A DNA stretch of 64,000 bases, from positions 110,844,476 to 110,908,475 of the forward strand of contig OZ024823.1 of assembly GCA_964016985.1 (NCBI GenBank), given 5' to 3'. Position numbers and translations under genes: made by a program. This DNA is from Anodontia alba. Taxonomy: Eukaryota; Mollusca; Bivalvia; Lucinida; Lucinidae. Below the pieces are notes generated by a model. That model was not told the origin of the DNA. It did not search any database and worked only from the letters and a program-made list of their open reading frames with translations. Positions 57,106 through 64,000 of the stretch are shown piece by piece; the first letter of the stretch is position 1, and every line of letters starts with the position of its first letter.

Positions 57106-57676
57106 ATTTTAAAAAACATGTGAGCCTTTTTAGTCCAAAAGACCTTCTAAGACAATGCAAACTAATATTATGTTTGTGTATCAAACAGCAGATTTTTAGA
57201 TTGTCAAAAAAAAAAAAAAAAAAAAAAAAAAAGCTCATAAGGACAACAGTCGTTTGCAAATTGAAGAAGAGGCCGTAAAATATCATTATTTTGATCAGAT
57301 TAAAGTAGATTTTAGTCTAAAAATGGAAAATTTGTTCATGATTGGGTCTGGCTACCTACATATGAAGCAAATGATGATAATTTGGCTATAGGAAGCATCT
57401 TTTAAATTTATAATAACAAAACAATAATAACAACAACAACAATAACAATTTATTATATACTCACTATAGACTATATAGGAAAATCGCATTAGAATCTTTC
57501 AATACTGTCTCATTTGTGCTATTTTGATGGCACAGTCACGTGACTGTGTCAAAAAAACAATTTAATATGGTTTGTTTGGCACTGCCTTTCAATATTGGCA
57601 CCGCTTCACTCTGTTGCTGTAGAAATAGAACGTTCAGCTCGTGCTCCACAAGCTTCAAAATGGCCGTAGAAAAGAC

Positions 57677-57783
57677 CCCAGCAAGCATTCTATATAAATC
57701 TATAGCGGGCCGTTATCGGCCCGTCAGGGTAGCTGACGGGCCGATAATGGCCCGCTATAGATTTATATAGAATGCTTGCTGGG
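57677..57783. mobile_element. P3 107 bp palindrome, in recombinase exon 1
   Basis: Reference description of P3: CCCAGCAAGCATTCTATATA and its mirror ending GCTTGCTGGG, with inner arms TATAGCGGGCCGTTATCGG. Nearly the whole element is stem; the loop is GTCAGGGTAGCTGAC, itself a palindrome. Taking out exactly this segment joins the MAVEKT frame to ALKVLSTRLL in phase. Confidence 0.85.
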
Positions 57784-57855
57784 AGCACTCAAAGTACTGT
57801 CAACCCGACTTTTGGACCTAGACAGAGCGATAGAAGAGCTTAATAGCAGTAGATT

Positions 57856-57962
57856 CCCAGCTAGCATTCTACATAAATCTATAGCGGGCCGTTATCGGCC
57901 CGTCAGGGTAGCTGAACGGCCGATAACGGCCCGCTATAGATCTATGTAGAATGCTTACTGGG
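57856..57962. mobile_element. P3 107 bp palindrome, second insertion in exon 1
   Basis: CCCAGCTAGCATTCTACATA to ATGCTTACTGGG. TT lies on both sides, so a 2 bp duplication is possible. It interrupts the frame after NSSRF. Confidence 0.85.
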
Positions 57963-59030
57963 TTTAGAGAAATATCTGATTCTGAAACCTATGAATTCAT
58001 GGCATGAAAAATCCAAACACACAAATGAAAACGAACTACGACTTGAAAAAAAAATAAATCCACTCGTGGTTGGAAAGCGTTGGGGAGGAGAGAAAAGTAG
58101 AAACCATCCCCTCAAAAGAACTGGACCTTTACCTAGCCCGATTCTTCCTGAGTGTCAAGAAAAAGAATGACAAGGAATACGAACCTGACACGATGAAAGC
58201 CTACCAGGCAAGCCTACATCAGTATCTGGCTCATAAACAGTATAGGAAAAAAGATCTTAAAGGACGATGCCTTCAAGCACAGCAGGGATGTCCTCAGGTC
58301 AAAAAGAAAATCTCTGAAGCAATAAGGTCTTGGCAACAGGGTTATGCGTGCAGTCCCTTCACTAATGAAGGGCTAGAAATCCTGAGGAAGAAGTCTCTGT
58401 TGGGAAAGGGTGAGTTTGGGTTTGTTATTTATTTTTTGTTTTTTGTTTTTTTTTTTGTTTTGTTTTTTTCAGTGAAAAATGTCCCCTTTTTCGGGAGGAG
58501 TAGGCCTTCTGAAAAAAAAGCCACTTGTTTTATCTTGTCTAATAAATTCTGTCTTTTTTTAGGCTTGTATTGTAAAACTTTTCATTAATTTTGTTTTCAA
58601 TGATCATTTTCTGGATGTTTTACATGATTTGTAAGGAAAAAAAGCCCGAAAAATAAATAAATAAAGTAAATAGCTTCAAACATGCATGCAGGTAAACGAA
58701 AACACTGCGGGCGTTGTCAGTATAGAGCGTCGCTTCATGTAAACAAATCTAAAAATTGGTAGCGTCTAAGGGAAACAACTCCATGTGTGTGAATCACCCT
58801 AGAGTTTTCGCATACAGCTTTTTTTTTCTTTTTTTTTTTTTTTTTATCTTTTCTTTTCTTTTCTTTTACGTTGTATTATTGCTCACTAATATTATAATTT
58901 AATTCATTGGAACTGTCCTCTATGTTTACCTTTTTCTCCAGTCTACTAAGTACTTGAAATCTATAGTGACTGTCTCATTTTATCACTTTTGTCACCATGT
59001 TAGCAGTCCATGCAAAGAATACCCGAGTGA

Positions 59031-59250
59031 ATCCCACTTTATATAGTGAAAAATAGGGGTTACAGGTGTAAATCCTCAACATCTTATGTCTGCTTAAAAA
59101 CATAGATTGTAGGTACTCGATATGAGTACTTGAAATCTATGTTTGGACTAAAACAAGAAAAATATCGTCCAAAAAGTCCACTTTGTTGTCATTTTTGAAT
59201 CGATAAAAAAAAAAAAAAAAAACTTTTGCATTCGTGTGTTCATGAAATGT
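59031..59250 (-). mobile_element. P1 MITE, decayed, in recombinase intron 1
   Basis: ATCCCACTTTATATAGTG, AAAAACATAGATTGTAGGTA and CATTCGTGTGTTCATGAAAT mark its arm, centre and end. Most of the central palindrome is lost. Intron 1 otherwise holds T-rich low-complexity DNA (58810-58865). Confidence 0.65.
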
Positions 59251-60239
59251 CATTCAGTTCTTGCTTTTAACTTAAACCTCATTCATTTCAGACAATCCGG
59301 AGGCACTGACCAATTCAATGTGGCTTAACAATACATTACATTTCGGCCTGAGAGGGAGACAGGAGCATCTGGAAATGTGGGGACCTAGAGATGGGGGTGA
59401 CTTCGACCGGCCGAGAGTATCTTGCTTTTATAGAGCGAGCCACAAAAACCCGAAATGGTGAGCAAGATCCACGGCGGTTTATTCCTAAGATGTTTGCACA
59501 GCCTGGTAAGTTGTAGTTGAACCTATTATAAAATGTTTTCTATTTTTTGCTAAAGCCTCATTGCATTAACAACACATACAATGACAAAACTGTCACCACC
59601 ACTAAAACTGGAAATAATAATAGAAATAAAAATAATAAATAAACTACTACTACTGCTACTACTTCTACTACTACTACTACTAATTATAATAATAATTGCT
59701 TTATTTTGGGCATTAATGTCAATATCAATAGACTGATATGTATAAATTGTAGGAATTTGCGCTTATGTATTTGTTATCTTTTCTTTTTTCAGGAGATCCA
59801 CTCTGCCCTGTGGATCTGTACAAGCTCTATGCAGACAAGAGACCAGAGCAAATGTGCCAGCCAGAATCCCGGTTCTACTTAAAGTGAATCCGCATTATGG
59901 TGTAAATACTAACGATGGACGACAATGGTTTTTGAGTGGCCCAATGGGGAAAACAAACTTAGTCTAATAGCCAAAGTTATGTGTGAAAAAGCTGGTTTCA
60001 CAGCCAGACACGTCAACCACTCTGGCAGGAAGAGTTGCATTACTCAGTTACTTGACACTAATAAACCACCTACAGAAGTTGCCCAACTATCCGGACACAA
60101 GAACATACAATCTTTAAACCATTATAATACTGTCAGCCTTCAGAAGCAAATCGAAATGTCATTTATCGTTCATGGTTTCTTCAAGAGCATAGCTCTTGAT
60201 AAGATGGGGTTTTTTTTCAAAGTATTGATATTTTTCTTA

Positions 60240-60305
60240 TTTTTCTATGAAAACATATGTTGTGGGTACTCACTAGAAGCGTCTTGTTATACGCTTCTAA
60301 AAAAA
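60240..60305. repeat. P2 palindrome arm
   Basis: ACATATGTTGTGGGTACTCA, CTAGAAGCGTC ... ACGCTTCTA. It forms the 3' edge of readable recombinase sequence. Confidence 0.6.
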
Positions 60306-60379
60306 ATCATCAAATTATCACCAAATTACCCACGTTGTCTGTTTCTCTGTCTTCATCATAAACTTTGCTGATATCAAGT

Positions 60380-60897
60380 CTAATTTCCCCTTATCAGGCC
60401 CTACCTGTAAGGGTGGCCAAAGTCCCCAAGAATTTCTTATCTTAATCTCCTTAGAGTCATTAGGGTGTTATGCAATCCAAAATGTGTCTTTAACAATGTC
60501 TTTAACAATGCTTTCACCACTGTTTTTTTTTAAAAATAACCGTACCAGTGCTGGAGAATGTTAATGAATTCACATGTATAAATACAAACGTCAGGGTTTT
60601 GCATAGCATTAGTGTTATAATTGCCGTTTAAGAATCTTTTTGGACATATTAGTTCTCAATTTGAAAATTGTTAAGTTAGGCAAAAATGGACATATAATGA
60701 ATTGTATTCATGACAACATTTCCCATTTTTCATGTGTTTTATTATAAGTATGTAATAAAAAAGGTTATGATATCGTCAAGGTGTGCCTCTAAGTCATATT
60801 GGCACCGGTAAGTCACATTGCAGCGACGTTGTAACAACTATGTGTGTTTGCTGGACTAGTTTTGATGTAAGATAACTTCAATTTATGTTTGAGTCGC
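60380..60897. other. No recognised feature
   Basis: AT-rich. TCTTTAACAATG is repeated in tandem near 60488-60512. Nothing else seen. Confidence 0.4.
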
Positions 60898-61230
60898 AAC
60901 GTCAGAAAACGTACCTTCGGACGTTCTCCCCCCCCCCTCCCCCCCCCCACCCCCGAAGATTCAGATTAGCCTACGCATTCGCACAGTCTGATCAGAACCA
61001 TTACTGGTAGTATTGTGGGTAGCCAGGGATACAAAGTTTCTACGTGCGAACAAAGCAGACTATGATCCCAGCTAGCATTCTACGTAAATCTACATCGGGC
61101 CGTCATCGGCCCGTCAGCTACCCTGACGGGCCGATAACGGCCCGATATAGATTTACGTAGAATGCTGACTGGAATCAGACTGCGCGGATGCGGCTGATAT
61201 TCTCTGTCAAAAGATACGTTTTCTCACGTT
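60898..61230. repeat. Family C foldback split by a P3 insertion
   Basis: ACGTCAGAAAACGTACCTTC to AGATACGTTTTCTCACG, with a C-run at 60927-60951 and the P3 palindrome 61067-61172 in the middle. Confidence 0.7.
61067..61172. mobile_element. P3 palindrome, nested in family C
   Basis: CCCAGCTAGCATTCTACGTA to GTAGAATGCTGACTGG. Its arms pair at changed positions (TACGTAAATCTA and TAGATTTACGTA) relative to the other two copies. Confidence 0.85.
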
Positions 61231-61258
61231 GTCTCTCGTAAAGCCTAACCCTTGTCAT

Positions 61259-61439
61259 GCTGAATAAATTAAGATGCCACGCCCACTTCTAATTGTCAGC
61301 CAAATAGATGCCTTGATCGAGATCGTTGACATAAAAAAATCATAAACTGAATGGTAAACAGTGCAGATTCAGATCAGTTGTAATCTGGATCTACACTGTT
61401 TGCAAAAGCATAGTATATCCGGGTTCAGCAGGACAAGGG
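61259..61439. mobile_element. TTAA-flanked MITE (CCCTTGTC ends)
   Basis: CTAA on the left (decayed TTAA) and TTAA on the right (61440-61443). Ends CCCTTGTCATGCTGAA and TTCAGCAGGACAAGGG. It has a family D palindrome at about 61352-61393. Relatives at 44185, 57020 and 62019. Confidence 0.75.
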
Positions 61440-61443
61440 TTAA

Positions 61444-62014
61444 TACACTGGGATACACGTCATGCTTCGAAAAGCTTGTTTGAAAAGGGAAATTTAGTAA
61501 GTTTTACAAATAATATAGCCATCTAATGTTAACATAAACGAGACATGACTAATTTTAGCATCTTTTATTCATCACGGTTGATATCCTGCCATAATAGGCT
61601 GCTCGAAAAAGCTAACGAAATGTATGTAGTGTGAGGATTCTTTTTTTTTTTTTTTTTTTTCTTCGGAAAAAAATGGTTTCCTGTTTACTCTAAATTTTCG
61701 GACGCAATAATCCTTCACTGTAATTATCCGAAAATTTGAACAAGTCAAATTTGTTACTTGCTATACCTTTCATTTTTTGATGGAATAGTAAATGTTGTAG
61801 ACCCTGATCGAACCGCTTCTTTACTTTTACTGATTCTTCACTATTTGTCTGCCCGACTATCATGGGTACGTAATTATCGAATTTTATGCAATTCAAATTT
61901 GAGGAGATATAAACTAAAAGTCAAACTCTTGGTGTTGGGAATAGTTGGACGTTGCCTGCAAATATTTAAATTTAGTGGTTTAAAGGTAAGTTATATCGAG
62001 TATGTCAGAAGTAT
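61444..62014. other. No recognised feature
   Basis: A T tract at 61641-61660. The frames 61690-61896 (minus) and 61758-62018 (plus) have no recognisable domain. Confidence 0.4.
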
Positions 62015-62018
62015 TTAA

Positions 62019-62177
62019 CCCTACTCCTGCTGAACCCGGATGTTACCCTGTTTTTGCAAACACTGTTTGTCATTAAGTATGAGAATTTGTATCAACACCT
62101 GTATCAAGTAATCTGATTCGCCTAAAATTGTAAGTAGGCGTGGCATCTTGTTTTATTCAGCATCGCAAGGATTAGGG
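62019..62177. mobile_element. TTAA-type MITE, inverted relative of 61259-61439
   Basis: TTAA (62015-62018), then CCCTACTCCTGCTGAACCC. The right end is GCATCGCAAGGATTAGGG, preceded by GTAGGCGTGGCATCTTG, the mirror of GATGCCACGCCCAC at 61280. It carries only half of the family D palindrome. Confidence 0.65.
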
Positions 62178-62201
62178 AGACTGTATACACCTGGTAGATT
62201 T

Positions 62202-62288
62202 CGGAAAGGGTTCTACTCTAAAAGGAAAGAATTTGCTCCCATTGGGAGCAAATTCTTTCCATTTAGAATAGACCCCTTTTTAGAAGGG
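62202..62288. repeat. P4 foldback
   Basis: GGAAAGAATTTGCTCCCA meets TGGGAGCAAATTCTTTCC, flanked by mirrored TACTCTAAAA / TTTAGAATAG. Confidence 0.8.
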
Positions 62289-62375
62289 AGACGTTTATAA
62301 TTAGACAGTAACCTCCCCGAGAATGTGTATTTATTACCCTTAAAGTGACTCTGACCTGAAAGTTTTAGCACCCTT

Positions 62376-62470
62376 TGTCAGAAAGGGATACTCTGTACGG
62401 AAAGAATTTGCTCCCATGGGGTAGCAAATTGTTTATTTTAAGAATAGCACTCTTTGAAAAAAAACTTTTG
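62376..62470. repeat. P4 foldback, diverged
   Basis: GAAAGAATTTGCTCCCATGG with the mirror TAGCAAATTGTTTATTTTA. The right arm is partly decayed. Confidence 0.65.
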
Positions 62471-62582
62471 TAGCAGATAAACAAATCCTTTCCTGTTTGG
62501 AGAAGGGAGACAAAATTATCAGCAAGGAGACCTTTCTTTTAAGTGTGTCCTTTTACCTTAACGCTTACCACGTAAAATTCGC

Positions 62583-62718
62583 AACAGACGACATATTATT
62601 TGTTTTCTTATTTCCCCCAGAAAACAGGATTTGACATTTCATTCAAATTTAGATGAAATGTCAAAATTCTGTTTTCTAGGAAAAACAAGGAAAATATCAC
62701 CAATTTGTCGTCTGCTGA
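62583..62718. repeat. Foldback related to the 93 bp minisatellite
   Basis: Left arm AACAGACGACATATTATTTG ... CAGAAAACAGGATTTGACAT. Right arm GAAATGTCAAAATTCTGTTT ... AATTTGTCGTCTGCTGAATT. The complement of the right arm matches one unit of 38396-39180. Related half-arms occur at about 1700-1770, 5690-5760, 6077-6150 and 27070-27140. Confidence 0.75.
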
Positions 62719-62950
62719 ATTAGTCCAGAGAGTGGTAAAGGTTTAGGCATCTGCGAAGAGCGAATGGGTAGTCTGAACATCTATCTATACGAGTAATACG
62801 GCCATCAAGCGATGGGTTGAGATGAGGGGCGAAGATGTGGGAAAGTGTACGTAATCATAAGAGGCAGTATCTACAGTCTCTACAGCATGATGCCACCACT
62901 CACTGTCTCACAGTGTACTAAGATCGTGTTTCAGCGCTTTAGCTCGGGGA

Positions 62951-63220
62951 CATCACGAAAACATACCTATATAATTTTGACCCCCTTAAACCCCACTTTT
63001 ACATAGTAAAACTGGGGTTTACAGGGGTAAACATTATTTTTCTTATTTCTGCTCAAAAACATAGATTGTAGGAACTCATTTGAACCGCCTCGTCGAGGAG
63101 GTTCTAACGGGTTCCCACAATCTATGTTTTGAGCAGAAATATGAAAAATATCAGAATTTTTATCTGAAATTTTTCATTTTTTGGTGGCGAAATTTTATTT
63201 GAATAGGCGTGTTATCGTTA
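62951..63220 (-). mobile_element. P1 MITE, complete
   Basis: CATCACGAAAACATACC to GCGTGTTATCGTTA. The right terminus is mutated. Confidence 0.9.
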
Positions 63221-63310
63221 AGAAAGGCTAAGAAAATTCAGTGATAAGAAAATGTAGTCCTCTTAACATAGAAGGAGTAAATTTGCAAATTTTTGTCATA
63301 ATTTAATGCA

Positions 63311-63599
63311 CATTACGAAACAAATGCCTATTCGTATATGTAGAAAATTTCACCTCCAAAAACTGAATATTTCAGATAAAAATAAACAAAATCTCTTTTT
63401 TCATATTTCTGCTCAAAACCTAGATTGTGGTGCCCGTTAGAACCACCTCGACAAGGCGGTTCTAATGGGTACCAACAATCTATGTTTTTGAGCAGAAATA
63501 AGAAAAACAATGTATACCCCTGTAAACCAGTTTTACTATATAAAAGTGGGATTTAAGGGGGTAAAATATTATGCAATGTATAGGGATGTTTTCGTAATG
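63311..63599 (+). mobile_element. P1 MITE, complete
   Basis: Opposite orientation to the copy 90 bp upstream. The centre has several unpaired changes (GTGGTGCCCGTTAG against CTAATGGGTACC). Confidence 0.9.
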
Positions 63600-64000
63600 A
63601 ATACCATTTTCGTAACTATATCTTTGCACGAAAATTTTATTCTGTTCGTTGGTTTAAAAAAAAAAAACGAATATTTTCACTTATTCCCATAGTAACGATG
63701 GCTGCAAATTGTGGTGAAATCAGTTAGGTGGGTAAATTTTCCACAATTTTTCATTTGTTCAAATTTTCTGAAATTTTCACAATATTGTTGTGAAACATCA
63801 GTGATCAAAACTCAGCAAAGAAAAGTAAAACAATTTTCTTTGATAAATTTCTAAAATCATGACATTTCTATAGTGTTTGCCAGGGTAAGACCATTTTTGG
63901 CCGTAAATTTAATTTTAGGGTAAATAATAGAGAACAAAAACAGAAACAGAAATAAATGGTTTCAGATAAGAATATGACCAACTAAAACAAAATAGATTCA
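63600..64000. other. No recognised feature
   Basis: AT-rich end of the window. Nothing recognised. Confidence 0.4.

Larger units (their letters stand above)
57660..60371 (+). pseudogene. Crypton/DUF3504-type tyrosine recombinase, spliced, broken
   Basis: A tyrosine-recombinase-like gene in three exons. Exon 1 (57660-58409) starts AAAATGG with MAVEKT, then, past an inserted palindrome, LSTRLLDLDRAIEELNSSRF, a second inserted palindrome, and ETYEFMA, NPNTQMKTNYDLKK, WLESVGEERKVETIP, EYEPDTMKAYQASLHQYL. Exon 2 (59292-59505) has LHFGLRGRQEH (catalytic Arg region) and, after a frameshift, ATKTRNGEQDPRRFIPKMF. Exon 3 (59793 on) has DLYKLYADKRPEQMC, then GFTARHVNHSGRKSCITQLL (HxxR), LSGHKNIQSLNHYN (second His and candidate Tyr nucleophile). 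Both introns have GT/AG ends and phase 1. Damage: in-frame TGA near 57997, a shift in an A run near 58050, shifts in exon 2 and at about 59884 and 59935, two insertions. The family includes mobile Cryptons and domesticated genes (ZMYM, QRICH1, KCTD1 relatives). The tail after 60200 runs into a P2 arm. Confidence 0.75.

Noticed and set aside
57540..57770. 76-codon frame across the first P3 palindrome
   Set aside because: The end of the frame is palindrome sequence. Only the part from the ATG at 57660 to 57676 fits the recombinase gene.
30200..63600. TA target duplication for the P1 family, suggested by the copy at 50657-50954
   Set aside because: Flanks of the other complete copies (30208, 45863, 46360, 62951, 63311) do not carry TA on both sides.

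Overview
This window looks like nuclear DNA from a marine bivalve mollusc, probably a clam. The evidence is AT-rich, intron-bearing animal sequence, a single-exon LRR/TIR receptor of the expanded bivalve Toll-like type, and dense small foldback repeats of the kind seen in clam genomes. The genus is not resolved. Everything here was read by eye, so repeat boundaries are good to a few bases and no alignment or database search was run.

Only two genes look functional. (1) The last two coding exons of a VWA5A-like gene, plus strand (34059-34183 and 41234-41434), are separated by a 7.05 kb intron packed with repeats and followed by an AATAAA. (2) A Toll-like receptor lies on the minus strand (53989-56175): signal peptide, about 13 LRRs, cysteine-capped ectodomain, one membrane span and a divergent TIR domain, all in one exon. 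Broken mobile-element genes are a mariner transposase (47402-48681), the 3' end of a LINE (49262-50320), a Penelope-like element with GIY-YIG motif (50350-51113, minus) and a spliced Crypton/DUF3504-type tyrosine recombinase gene (57660-60371).

Layout. 1-17493: near-identical tandem repeat, unit 8270 bp, two full units plus one partial, no genes. 17494-30100: mosaic of older segmental duplications of the same material and of the 34.5 kb region, with a 3.56 kb TTAA-flanked element, a tRNA-derived SINE with its empty site visible in a paralogue, and AT microsatellites in a 608 bp tandem duplication. 30200-34050: transposon remnants. 34059-41500: end of the VWA5A-like gene; its last intron holds a 93 bp minisatellite, a GATGGCCGCC repeat block and a 1.45 kb array of about 55 GATATC palindromes. 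41500-47400: short inverted-repeat elements. 47400-51100: mariner, Tigger-like MITE, LINE and Penelope relics. 51100-56700: more foldbacks and the receptor. 57000-64000: recombinase pseudogene and foldbacks.

The dominant theme is inverted-repeat DNA. One palindrome-centred MITE family (here P1) occurs about 25 times. At least five other foldback families (P2, P3, P4, C and D) and several TTAA-flanked MITEs are also present, often nested in one another or in coding relics, and several duplication breakpoints lie inside P1 copies.
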